Source of the DNA: Hyphomicrobium sp. | GTDB taxonomy: Bacteria > Pseudomonadota > Alphaproteobacteria > Rhizobiales > Hyphomicrobiaceae | NCBI GenBank assembly: GCA_017512425.1 | Contig: JAFWGI010000015.1 | Coordinates: 62,001-126,000, forward strand | Direction of reading: 5' to 3' | Length of the DNA stretch: 64,000 nt | Part shown: in pieces, positions 43,472-51,897 of the stretch | Numbering within the stretch: position 1 is the stretch's first letter | Layout of the letters: each line of letters starts with the position of its first letter | The notes under the pieces: model-generated | What the model saw: only the letters and a program-made list of their open reading frames with translations | Database searches by the model: none | What the model was told of the DNA's origin: nothing | Position numbers and translations under genes: made by a program

Positions 43472-43741
43472 ATGCCGATCGATCTCAAGCAGTTCCTTCC
43501 CTATGTCGAACACTGCGATCTAAGCGAAGAGCAGAAGCTGGCGCTGCTGGAGGATTTGCGCTCCATCCTGTCCAGCTTCGTCGATGAAGCGTGGGGGCTT
43601 TGCCCCACGCAAAATTTTGCCAACGACAACGAACGAATTTCTGGCATCAAACCATTGATTCCTATAAAATATCCTGATGCTGACAATTCGAATGAGCCAT
43701 TGCCCGGAACATCGCCGGAGCAGCAGAAGCGCCAGCGCTAG
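43472..43741 (+). CDS. Hypothetical protein preceding the serine recombinase
   Basis: 89 residues from the ATG at 43472 with GAAGGGA upstream. The start MPIDLKQFLPYVEHCDLSEE is followed by a helical segment (KLALLEDLRSILSSFVDEAW) and an unstructured tail. A perfect hairpin lies inside the gene (43589-43610). It ends 36 nt before the recombinase and is probably its partner gene. Confidence 0.55.
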   Translation: MPIDLKQFLPYVEHCDLSEEQKLALLEDLRSILSSFVDEAWGLCPTQNFANDNERISGIKPLIPIKYPDADNSNEPLPGTSPEQQKRQR

Positions 43742-43777
43742 AAGGAAGACTGCAAGCCAAGAAAGACACCACGCCCC

Positions 43778-44840
43778 ATGACCACGCCCGTTCCCGCCAA
43801 AGCCGTCATCTATTGCCGCGTCTCCGATCCCAAGCAGGTAACGCGCGGCTCAGGCCTTGGCTCACAGGAAACGCGCTGCCGCGAATATGCGCGCGCCAAG
43901 GGATACGAGGTGGTAGAAGTCTTCCGCGATGAAGGCGCATCAGGCGGCATGATCGAGCGGCCCGGCATGCTCACCATGCTGGCCTTCCTGAAAAAGCACC
44001 GCCGCGAAGCCAGTCACGTCGTCATCATCGACGACATCAGCCGCCTTGCGCGCGGGCTGGAGGCCCATATCCAGCTTCGCACAGCCATCTCAGCCGTGGG
44101 CGGCAAGCTTGAATCGCCTTCCATCGAATTTGGTGAGGATTCCGACAGTATGCTGGTCGAGAACCTGCTCGCCTCCGTCTCGCAGCACCAGCGCCAGAAG
44201 AACGCCGAGCAAACCAAGAACCGCATGATGGCGCGGGCATCGAATGGCTATTGGGTATGGGTGCCGCCCGTGGGATATCGCTTTGACCGCATCGCCGGGC
44301 ATAGCGGCAAGGTGCTTGTACCCGTCCAGCCGGTTGCGAGTGTCATCAAGGAGGCGTTGGAAGGCTTTGCCTCCGGGCGCTTTGAGACGCAGGCCGAGGT
44401 GCAGCGCTTCCTGGAACGCGATCCCGTCTTTCCCAAGAATCGCTTCGGTGGCGTTCAGCCATGCGGCCATCACCGCCTATGAAGCGCAGCTCCAGAAGTT
44501 GCAGGATCAGAAGAACCTGCTGACTGAGAAAGCAGCGTCCGCAGGCAAACCGAAGAAGAGCTTCGAGGAAACTTTTCGAACCTCGTTCGCCTTCCTCTCA
44601 AACCCGCGTGTTTTGTGGGATTCTGGGCGGATAGAGCACCGCAGAAAGCTGCTCCGACTCCTGTTTGGGGGGCGCATCCAATATGCGGTTTCCGGGGGAC
44701 TTCGAACCCCGCAAACCACCAATCTTTTCGCGGCTTTGCAGGAGTTCTCGAACGACAATTCAAGAGTGGCGCAGGAGACAGTCTGGGGCGAACGCGTCTC
44801 AGGAGCAAGAACAGGGTATTTTCGGCGGTTCTGGCCGTGA
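43778..44840 (+). pseudogene. Large serine recombinase with internal deletion and frame change
   Basis: The first frame gives an intact catalytic domain (VIYCRVSDPKQVTRGSG, IIDDISRLARGLEAH) and the beginning of the recombinase domain up to about 44450. From there the matching sequence continues in another frame with only the C-terminal coiled coil (ITAYEAQLQKLQDQKNLL) and tail (SGGLRTPQTTNLFAAL). The rest of the recombinase domain and zinc ribbon are missing, so a deletion around 44445-44470 also changed the frame. It was probably the integrase of the mobile element. Confidence 0.8.
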
Positions 44841-45031
44841 AATCGGCTCGTAAGGGCTCATTTATCACGATATATCCGCGGCTTAATGTCTGAACCGGTC
44901 GCGAAAATAACAGGGAATTTTGCGGACTGATCAGGGCGTCTTGGGCAAGGGTTCAGGGAACGCACACTTGAGAACAGGGAGCTGTTCCCGACCTTCTTTT
45001 GCACAGGCGAGGCCTGCAACGGAGGTCGGAG

Positions 45032-45196
45032 ATGGTCCCGCAACGGCGAGTAAGGCGCCTGACACTCGAAGCTTTTTGGCGCGCGCATCTGAAGGGCTGG
45101 CGCGACAGCAATTTGAACCAGCGCGAATATTGCGAACTGCACGGGCTGCCGCTGAAGCGCTTCGGCAACTGGCGCGCGGAGTTCAAGTACGAATAG
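45032..45196 (+). pseudogene. IS66-family accessory (TnpA) gene fragment
   Basis: 54 codons from an ATG with GGAGG upstream. The segment RRLTLEAFWRAHLKGWRDSN with NQREYCELHGLPLKRFGNW matches the start of IS66 accessory proteins. It stops early, and no TnpB or TnpC follows, so it is a remnant. Confidence 0.6.
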
Positions 45197-45351
45197 ACTA
45201 TTGTCATCAAACGTCTGAACGGCAGTCGAAACATTCACCGGCAAGGAGCCGGTCAGGCGCGGATGGTTATGATCGTGTCCGGCCCAATTTCGGCGCTCGC
45301 CAACCGGACGCCGGCAGCTCCGCGACCATCACATGGCCCTTGCCTCGATGA

Positions 45352-46449
45352 ATGATCAGGTCCAGAAAATTAGCCCAGGACTCACCCTACGACTGGAACA
45401 ACAAGGGGCTCGGTTCAGTGGCAAAGTTATTTGCGGGTAGGATTGCGCTAATATGCATTGTTGCCCTGTCAGCCATCGATGATGTGCGTGCTTGGGAAAT
45501 ATTGGAGTTGGATCAAGCTACGATCGATGGGGCGAAGTTGCTCGACAAACTGGAATTGAGGCGGAGCAAGAAACTCGTTGCGATACAAAAAACTCGTGAA
45601 TTAACGACAGCAGACTGTGAGAGTCTGGAGTCAGAGTACCGTGAAGGGAAGCGCAGGGCTGATCGCCTAGTTGGCGTCAATACTTCCGATGCGTTCATTA
45701 CGGTCACCGAGTTCATAAAGGCAGTAAGCGTCGCGTGGAGGGCACTCAATGTCAACCGAGTGATCGATGATATGGCCGAAGCAATGGTTAAACAGAAACC
45801 AAATCTTATGGCACAGAACGTTCAAAAAGAGATGATAGCCGAAGATTTGAAAGAGCGGCTTCAGACAAAGAAAAATGTTTCGTTGGCACTAGAGGTGGCA
45901 TCAAAAGCAGGAAGCTCGGCCGAAGCTCTCACTGCGAGTATCAGGAAAACTTTTGGAAACTGGGAGCCTTCAAGTTGGCCGGTTGCAGCAAAAACGTGCA
46001 ATGGCAACAAAGTCGAATGGAATTCGTCGCTTGACGATACGGAGTATGCAACGGATCTCGCTGATAACGTAGCCGATTGCTTAGCATCGTCAACTAGAAC
46101 CTTTATCGGGGAACAATTAATACTGACTTGTTTCGGAAAGTCGGCGCATTCGCTATATAGGTCTCTTGAAAAGACGGGTGGCGAGGGAAATATCTACGAA
46201 ATTAGGGGATCAATTCCGAATAAGCTCTTTATCTTTGGTGAGCCGGAACGTGAGGCGGCGTTTTGTGAACAGCCAAACTATGGGCGTAAGCCTCCGTATA
46301 GACCGAAGTGCGTATTTACCTTCACAAATCAGTCTCAGAAACAGGTCGATGAACTCTTGCCTAAATTGCCGGCAAGCAGGCAGCTTTTTGATGTTCTGCC
46401 AGTGAACGAAAACTTTAAAAAAGCGCTCCGGACCGAACAAAAACAGTAA
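45352..46449 (+). CDS. Hypothetical secreted protein, AT-rich
   Basis: 365 residues. A hydrophobic segment (GRIALICIVALSAIDDV) near residue 35 ends in RAW-E and looks like a late signal peptide, so the true start may be further in. The body is helical, with Cys in TTADCESLE, AKTCNGNK and AFCEQPNYG. No family recognised. Base composition is lower in GC than the neighbours. Its first part is repeated at 46876-47013. Confidence 0.6.
   Translation: MIRSRKLAQDSPYDWNNKGLGSVAKLFAGRIALICIVALSAIDDVRAWEILELDQATIDGAKLLDKLELRRSKKLVAIQKTRELTTADCESLESEYREGKRRADRLVGVNTSDAFITVTEFIKAVSVAWRALNVNRVIDDMAEAMVKQKPNLMAQNVQKEMIAEDLKERLQTKKNVSLALEVASKAGSSAEALTASIRKTFGNWEPSSWPVAAKTCNGNKVEWNSSLDDTEYATDLADNVADCLASSTRTFIGEQLILTCFGKSAHSLYRSLEKTGGEGNIYEIRGSIPNKLFIFGEPEREAAFCEQPNYGRKPPYRPKCVFTFTNQSQKQVDELLPKLPASRQLFDVLPVNENFKKALRTEQKQ
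45440..45575 (+). repeat. Direct repeat, copy 1 (inside the 45352 gene)
   Basis: About 137 bases beginning GATTGCGC and containing TATTGGAGTTG and GATCGATGG match 46876-47013. Here they encode the signal segment and the start of the mature protein. Confidence 0.7.
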
Positions 46450-46875
46450 TCAGAGAGACCGGCATTTGTTGGCCGGCGCGGACATCGCGATCGGCGCTCT
46501 GATGCCACGCGCAACTTTGCGACCACCTCGTTCGCGAACCACAAGCTTATTTGAGGTTGCCGACGCAGATATCAGGGACAGTTGCGCAGGCACAAATTCT
46601 TCAAGTCGAACCTCCGCTCCGACGCTGGTCTGCGCCATGCCACGCCCAAAAATAACACCGGGCAATTGAGGTCTTGACCTGAGACCCTTCTCTGAGACCC
46701 TTCTCTCATCCACGAATGAGTAGAGCCCTGGGCTGGACGACCGGGTTGCAGTTGGCTCTGGATAAGAAACGGGGGCACATCAGCATGCGCGTTGGTTGCC
46801 CTTGCGTCGTGATCGACCATCGGAAGAGCCTTGCCGCGTCTGACATCGCAGCACTGCCCCGATGTTAATTGCTAT
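46450..46875. other. Gene-free interval
   Basis: About 420 bases with no convincing reading frame. It contains a perfect tandem pair of GAGACCCTTCTCT (46681-46706). Nothing else was recognised. Confidence 0.6.
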
Positions 46876-47013
46876 GAGGATTGCGCAGTTATGGCTTGTC
46901 GCCGTGACTGTCCATCGAGTACATGTGTGCTTGACAAGTATTGGAGTTGAATCGAGCTGCGATCGATGGGCGAAGTTTCTCGATAAACTCGAATTGTGGC
47001 GCAGCAGAAGGAA
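46876..47013 (+). repeat. Direct repeat, copy 2 (upstream of the 47021 gene)
   Basis: Matches 45440-45575 with point changes plus one inserted and one deleted base. The middle part of the coding sense is lost while the ends (RIAQLWLVAV and KFLDKLELWRS) remain readable. This looks like a decayed duplicate of the 5' end of the 45352 gene. Confidence 0.7.
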
Positions 47014-47020
47014 GTTAATC

Positions 47021-47899
47021 ATGCACCGCCATATTAGCAAAGCCTCAATATTGACGCTCTCTGTAGCAGCGATTGCTCTTACGAGCGGTCTATTCGCAAC
47101 ACTTTGCTCCGCCGATGATCAGAGGAACTCCGACAAAGCGCGCGGTGTTATGGCTAAATCTGCCGATAAAGCCGGGCGAATTAAAGAGATCGTTGCTCAA
47201 GCGAATGGCTCAATTGGGTTCACCGGGCGGCTTTTAGATTGCTTGCGAGATGCGAGTTTTGCAGTGGAAAGCGATCCTGTCAGGTATCAAATCAGTTGCG
47301 ATTCAGAGCGTGCTGCCTCGCTTTACACGTCGATGGACAGTTTGCTCGAGAAATTATACGGCAAAAACGCAGTTAGCAAAGTTATCGGGTTTGGCTCAGC
47401 GAGAGGGGCTGCTCAATGCGCTATGGTGGCCCAGCCTCGATGCAGTGTCGCTCTAGAGGATAGCGAGTACAATAAGCGGGTGTTCGAAAGCTTCAAAGCA
47501 GGATCTGGAAGTCTGGAGTCGCTGCCCCTGGATATTGATGCCATTTTCACCATCCGCGCGGAATCTCGCCGCGACGAAAAATTGTTTTGGCGAATGGTTC
47601 GATCTGGCGTCAGTGCTCAAGATTTATATTCGTATTTGAATGAGTTTCCCAACTCTGAAAATAGTGAATTGGCAAAGCAGCTACTGGATCGCGAGCAAAA
47701 ACGGATGGCAAGCCAGTGGCTAGAAGGACTAGCCAGAATTCATAGCGCAGCTTTCGTTGAGCCTCAAGACGGTGGCCCCCAACTTCACGTAGCACCGGGC
47801 GCGGACTTAAAAGCGCTGAAGGATGGTGACCGAATTCGCTATCAAGTCGGACTGAATAGTCTTGGGATCTTGACAGCAGTACGCTTAGAAAAGCTGTAG
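47021..47899 (+). CDS. Hypothetical secreted protein with FW...YL..FP repeat motif
   Basis: 292 residues from the ATG at 47021 (GAAGGAAG upstream). A signal peptide ends near CSA-DDQ. The body has several Cys. Near residues 180-225 a unit FWRMVRSGVSAQDLYSYLNE with FPNSENSELAKQL matches a unit at the end of the gene at 47967. A frame open from 46862 includes the decayed repeat and is less likely to be the real start. Confidence 0.6.
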   Translation: MHRHISKASILTLSVAAIALTSGLFATLCSADDQRNSDKARGVMAKSADKAGRIKEIVAQANGSIGFTGRLLDCLRDASFAVESDPVRYQISCDSERAASLYTSMDSLLEKLYGKNAVSKVIGFGSARGAAQCAMVAQPRCSVALEDSEYNKRVFESFKAGSGSLESLPLDIDAIFTIRAESRRDEKLFWRMVRSGVSAQDLYSYLNEFPNSENSELAKQLLDREQKRMASQWLEGLARIHSAAFVEPQDGGPQLHVAPGADLKALKDGDRIRYQVGLNSLGILTAVRLEKL

Positions 47900-47966
47900 A
47901 TCGAGACTTGTGGCCTAGGCGAACATAACGAGTGACAATGCGATAACGGCTATCGTCGATATAGCA

Positions 47967-48506
47967 TCATTGATTTGCACGAAGCCGCTTCGCCATGTAT
48001 CTTGCACTTTCCCTATAAAGACCGTTTGGGAACTTTTCGAGATAGGACTCGAAAATCTTCGCATCTTTACTGTCCTTATTTGCTTGCCAAAAGGCAATGT
48101 CATCGGCGTGCAGGGTCGACTGGTGATCACTCGTAGCCGATGATTTTGGCGGTGAGTTGATTTGTTCGGGACGAGCCGGAAGGGTGACACCTTCGGTCGA
48201 CTCACCACATATTCCTTCAAACCAACTGTCAGCAGCCGACGCTCTGTTACCCTTGCCCCAACGTCCGTCTATACAGTGAGCGGCCGTAAAGACGACGGTC
48301 GGACGGACAAGCACTCCCTGACAAAAGGGTTCTCCGCCGCTATTCGTCAGCGTTACCAAGTGCCTGTGCATACCCTTGGTGACCGGTTCCAACCCTAGTG
48401 GCTTGCCGTCCAGCACTGCACCCGCCGGACTTACGATGCAGAACAGAGCAAGCGACGAGTATATTCCGAATTGAAAAGTGGCGCGGCGACGGCGAGAATA
48501 GCGCAC
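47967..48506 (-). CDS. Truncated trypsin-like protein with C-terminal FW...YL..FP motif
   Basis: 179 residues opening with GTG (GGAGA upstream). A signal peptide ends at PAGA-V. An S1 protease start is seen: HLVTLTNSGGEPFCQGVLV and the His motif VVFTAAHCIDG. The Asp and Ser parts of the triad are absent. It jumps to a unit FWQANKDSKDAKIFESYLEK FPNGLYRESA. So it cannot be an active protease; it is a fusion after deletion or a repurposed secreted protein. Confidence 0.65.
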   Translation of the reverse strand: MRYSRRRRATFQFGIYSSLALFCIVSPAGAVLDGKPLGLEPVTKGMHRHLVTLTNSGGEPFCQGVLVRPTVVFTAAHCIDGRWGKGNRASAADSWFEGICGESTEGVTLPARPEQINSPPKSSATSDHQSTLHADDIAFWQANKDSKDAKIFESYLEKFPNGLYRESARYMAKRLRANQ

Positions 48507-48660
48507 GGAGTATCTCCAGGTTAGAGATCACCTTTTCTACGCAAAAGTGGGCCATCTTAGCAAATAGGATCCAGTCCAGAATTTACTTTTTGCGCCGACC
48601 GGCAGCTGCAGCTTGCGGAGCGCTCCTTGAGGCGTATTTCAGCGATACAAATGGAGAGTA

Positions 48661-48945
48661 ATGGTGGCAATTATCTTCAAGTTGGCCTGCGCCAGCGAAA
48701 GCACCAAGGCTACGTTGAACGTGTCATGCGACGGTTTTGGATTAGGCGAGTGGGACTGCGCTGAGAAGGCAGCGGTGTGGGGGACCCCGCATCAGGGGGC
48801 TCTCGTGAGCGACAAAGCTACCGGTCACGTGACACTGAGCGACCAAACAATACTGTATCGACTGCTAAGTGCAGACGCCGAAGGTGATGGCACCAAATGG
48901 AGCGAAGGTACGTTCACTGGTGATTTCAAGTGGGCAAAGACATAA
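48661..48945 (+). CDS. Hypothetical small protein
   Basis: 94 residues with GGAGAG just upstream. Probably beta-rich (KATLNVSCDGFGLGEWDC, GHVTLSDQTILYRLL), with three Cys. No clear signal peptide and no family. It converges on the 48955 gene. Confidence 0.45.
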   Translation: MVAIIFKLACASESTKATLNVSCDGFGLGEWDCAEKAAVWGTPHQGALVSDKATGHVTLSDQTILYRLLSADAEGDGTKWSEGTFTGDFKWAKT

Positions 48946-48954
48946 CTACAATGG

Positions 48955-49794
48955 TCAAGGGGTTGGCACAGGCAGACTCCCGCTAATTCTGCAATCTGCG
49001 TATCCCGATTTCAGCACGCCTAGAAACCAAAGCTGAGCCTCGAAGTGGCGTTTCCGAAATTCGCGGAACTTTTTCTCGCTAATGAGCGCCGGCTCGTACG
49101 CTGTCGCGAAGGCATCCAAGGCTGTCGTTGCATTGTTGAGCGCGGTCTTCGCCGCAGCGAAATTGTCGCCGGCTTCCGAGACGGCTTGCGCGACTTGTGC
49201 GATCCGTTCGAGAGCCGTGCGTGCGGCGTCATGCAAGGGCATCGGCTTCAAATCGCCAATCAGAGTGACGAAGATCGTGCCCCGGTCTTTCACGAACGCT
49301 ATACCCACTTCGGCCTGCTCCGTGGGGGTCTTCGCATTCATTAGCTGTACTGCTGAAACCGCCGCGCCGCCGGCAAGTTTGACCCCATGCGCGGACGCGA
49401 TGCACACGAAGTCTTGCTTCGCAATGCAGGCGGCCACGACGAGGTCGACCGCCGCCGCGCATGCCGCAAGTGCCAGATCCTTGCTGCTTTTGCCGGCGGC
49501 TTCTTTTGCCTTGTTCTTAACTGCGGCCCGCTTGTTGAGCGCAGCAAGAACCGACTGAACCTCGCTGTCGGCGTCCTTTTGGGACATCGTATCGCTCCGG
49601 CCTGCTTCGTCTTTCAGCCGTCCCACGATCTGATCGATGCTCGCACAGTCCGCGATCGGCATTCCGTCCATCACGGTGCCGCGTGGTGTGATCGTGATGC
49701 CATTGTCGGCGCGCGCCAGCGACGCGCCAAACGGTGCGTACGCCGTCAGGATCAGAGCGTGCCGTCGTGACAGATCTTGTGTTCTGAAAGGCAT
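48955..49794 (-). CDS. Hypothetical secreted Ala-rich helical protein
   Basis: 279 residues. The N-terminus MPFRTQDLSRRHALIL has an RR pair before a hydrophobic stretch (Tat-like). The mature part is helical and Ala-rich with Cys in DCASIDQ, LAACAAAVDLVVAACIAK and DFVCIASA. No family recognised. It starts 12 nt after the stop of the 49807 gene; both probably form an operon with the fragment at 50777. Confidence 0.55.
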   Translation of the reverse strand: MPFRTQDLSRRHALILTAYAPFGASLARADNGITITPRGTVMDGMPIADCASIDQIVGRLKDEAGRSDTMSQKDADSEVQSVLAALNKRAAVKNKAKEAAGKSSKDLALAACAAAVDLVVAACIAKQDFVCIASAHGVKLAGGAAVSAVQLMNAKTPTEQAEVGIAFVKDRGTIFVTLIGDLKPMPLHDAARTALERIAQVAQAVSEAGDNFAAAKTALNNATTALDAFATAYEPALISEKKFREFRKRHFEAQLWFLGVLKSGYADCRISGSLPVPTP

Positions 49795-49806
49795 CGCCGC
49801 GTGACC

Positions 49807-50772
49807 TCATGGTTTGCTCGGTTTCGGTAGATCGAATTTCAGCGTGCACTGCTCAACCCCGTCCTTTTCCGTACAGTCCATTGGAAGTTCGGCGCTTCCA
49901 GTCTTTGCGCGAAGGAATACGCAAGCTTCTTTCTCGCCGGTTTGAGAGACGGCGGTGACTGGCTCGGGTTTCGAGGCAGGATCGGGTGCGGCCGCCCCTG
50001 GTCCACCGGGCGCTGCAGCGGCTGGCTCCGGGTTTTTCGACCAGCACTTGAGTGGGTACAGCCCCGATACGAGCAGCATCGTATCGCGCAATGATGCGAG
50101 GTCTTGTGACGTTAAATCGACTGGTGGCGTATCGCTTACGGTGCCAAAACACAGCGCCGTGTCGGGAAATCCTGAGAGCATCAGCTTAGAAATTGATGCC
50201 GCCACATCCACACTGCCGTCGGATTTTTTTGTCGGGTTAAAATCGGTCAGGCTGAGTGCATCGGCCGTATACACCGTTCCATGATGGAAGATCTCGCCGT
50301 AACAGTATCCCGCATCTGTGGGCCCATATGTCAAAACGATCGGGGCTTTCGTTTTCAGCCCGGCGAGATAGGAGAACCAGTGTTTCCTTATAGCCTCCTT
50401 ATCCACATCGATCGTCTCAACCGCCGTGGGCCTTACGGACCGCGTGTCTCGTGTTATCGGAGAGATGGTTCGAGGCTTCGGTTCTCCTGTATCTTGTGGC
50501 TTCTCGTTTGAGTCGTTGAATCCTATTGGTCCGTTAGCAGGTGCCGGCTGTCCAGAATAATTCCGAGCAACGAAGTTTTCATCTACTACAATATTATCAA
50601 ATCCGATTGGCACGACACGCTGGAAAAAGTAGTTTTGTCGCACATCGCAAGCAGTGTTTTGTTTACACACCACAGGCTTCTCAAGTGGTGCCGCTTTTCC
50701 ATCCACGGAGACGAAAACTGACAACGAGGTCGCCGCTAATAAGAGTGTGCCGAATCCAAAAGTAGAATGCAT
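49807..50772 (-). CDS. Hypothetical secreted protein
   Basis: 321 residues with an N-terminal signal (FGTLLLAATSLSVFVSVDG). Cys-containing N-terminal part (VVCKQNTACDVRQNYF), a middle domain with YGPTDAGYCYGEIF, a Pro/Ala-rich linker near 250 and a small C-terminal domain (ACVFLRAKTG, MDCTEKDGVEQC). No family. The upstream fragment on the same strand ends 4 nt before its start. Confidence 0.55.
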   Translation of the reverse strand: MHSTFGFGTLLLAATSLSVFVSVDGKAAPLEKPVVCKQNTACDVRQNYFFQRVVPIGFDNIVVDENFVARNYSGQPAPANGPIGFNDSNEKPQDTGEPKPRTISPITRDTRSVRPTAVETIDVDKEAIRKHWFSYLAGLKTKAPIVLTYGPTDAGYCYGEIFHHGTVYTADALSLTDFNPTKKSDGSVDVAASISKLMLSGFPDTALCFGTVSDTPPVDLTSQDLASLRDTMLLVSGLYPLKCWSKNPEPAAAAPGGPGAAAPDPASKPEPVTAVSQTGEKEACVFLRAKTGSAELPMDCTEKDGVEQCTLKFDLPKPSKP

Positions 50773-50776
50773 ACCA

Positions 50777-51190
50777 CTACCTTCCGTCAGTCGTTGAACG
50801 ATTCGCTATTGATGACAGGATGAACAGGCGACGCGTGTCGCTGACGCCACGACGCTGCGACAGATCGCGGATGAGCTGCATACGCTCCGAAAGCTTTTGA
50901 TCAAGTTTGAGGAGCTCGGTCAGCGTCTCAGGGAATCGGAAATGCGCGCTCTGGAGCTCAAGCTGCGTCGGAACGGACAGCGCGAAAACTTTTTCGCCGT
51001 CATAGAGCGGCGGCCGACCTTCTCCTTGCCACGCGGGATCCGGCAAATTCGAACATAGCTGCTTCTTTGGTTCTGACGATTTATTAGCTGTCGCGGGATC
51101 GCTTTGACCGTCTTGTTTCGCGTCCTCTGCTTTTCCGCCATCGGCCTGCTTCGGGTCGAAGTGGAGCGCTTCATCGCCCAGTTTGATGCC
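50777..51190 (-). pseudogene. 3' fragment of a hypothetical gene
   Basis: The frame encodes a plausible C-terminal part (about 135 residues: KKQLCSNLPDPAWQGEG, FRFPETLTELLKLDQKL, RRLFILSSIAN). Upstream of about 51190 the frame continues only as the antisense of the methylase fragment, so the 5' part is lost at that junction. It lies 4 nt before the secreted gene at 50772 and was probably cotranscribed with it. Confidence 0.5.
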
Positions 51191-51199
51191 ACCAGCTCG

Positions 51200-51520
51200 C
51201 GGCCACACCAGCACCCGACCGTCAAGCCGGTCGCACTGGTTGCGGACGCCATACTCGATTGCTCGAAGCGTCGCGGCATCGTGCTTGATGTGTTCGCCGG
51301 GTCGGGCACGACACTGGTCGCCGCCGAGCGCACGGGCCGCTGCGGCTATGGCATCGAGCTCGATGCCGCATACTGCGACACGATCCTGAAGCGCGTGAGC
51401 GGCGTCGCTGGCGTCGAGGCGCGCTTGCTGGCGACGGGGCAGACATTTGCCGAGGTGGCGGCCGAGCGGGTCTGCGAGGTCGCCTTGCCGCATGGCGCGC
51501 CGTTGGAGGCCTCATCATGA
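51200..51520 (+). pseudogene. C-terminal fragment of a DNA (N4/N6) methyltransferase
   Basis: The segment HPTVKPVALVADAIL, then VLDVFAGSGTTLVAAERTGR and GIELDAAYCDTIL, is the last third of a beta-class ParB-linked or stand-alone DNA methylase. The N-terminal part with the DPPY-type motif is absent; upstream the frame is antisense to another gene. Its stop overlaps the DUF5681 start as ATGA, the original gene order. Confidence 0.75.
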
Positions 51521-51897
51521 GCGCCGAGGACGATGACGACGAGGTCGGCTACTGCAAGCCGCCGAAGCACAGCCGGTTCAAGCCGGGTCAGTCTGGGAAT
51601 ACGCGCGGACGTCCGCGCAAGAACCGCAGCATCGAAGCCATGATCAAGCGCGAACTCGATCAGACGGTCGTCCTTAAAGAAGGCGGCCGCGAGATACGAT
51701 TGAGCAAGCGCGAAGCCCTGATCAAGCAACTGGTCAACCGCGCGATCAGCGGCGATCAGAAGCCCATGCAACTCGTCCTCTCGCACCTCGAGAAGCACAA
51801 AGACATCGAGCCTTTCACGGCGACTGAGGCGGATGACGCCGAGTTGCTGAAGGCGCTCGGGTCGACCCCAATAGGAGACGACAATGACGAAGGCTGA
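51517..51897 (+). CDS. DUF5681 family protein
   Basis: 126 residues. The DUF5681 hallmark FKPGQSGNTRGRPRKNRS follows an acidic start, with helices RELDQTVVLKEGG and SKREALIKQLVNRAISGD. The family sits before terminase large subunits in prophage remnants and may act as a small-terminase-like DNA binder. It overlaps both neighbours. Confidence 0.85.
   Translation: MSAEDDDDEVGYCKPPKHSRFKPGQSGNTRGRPRKNRSIEAMIKRELDQTVVLKEGGREIRLSKREALIKQLVNRAISGDQKPMQLVLSHLEKHKDIEPFTATEADDAELLKALGSTPIGDDNDEG

Noticed and set aside
43589..43610. Perfect hairpin GCGTGGGG-GCTTT-CCCCACGC-like as terminator
   Set aside because: It is inside a likely coding frame and is followed by A residues rather than a T run.
44685..44715. 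GGGGACTTCGAACCCC looks like a tRNA T-arm
   Set aside because: It encodes the serine recombinase C-terminal motif GGLRTP in frame, and no acceptor or anticodon arms are around it.
51191..51493. Minus-strand frame continuing the 50777 gene fragment
   Set aside because: This part is exactly antisense to the recognisable methylase motifs; only the portion below about 51190 has gene-like content.
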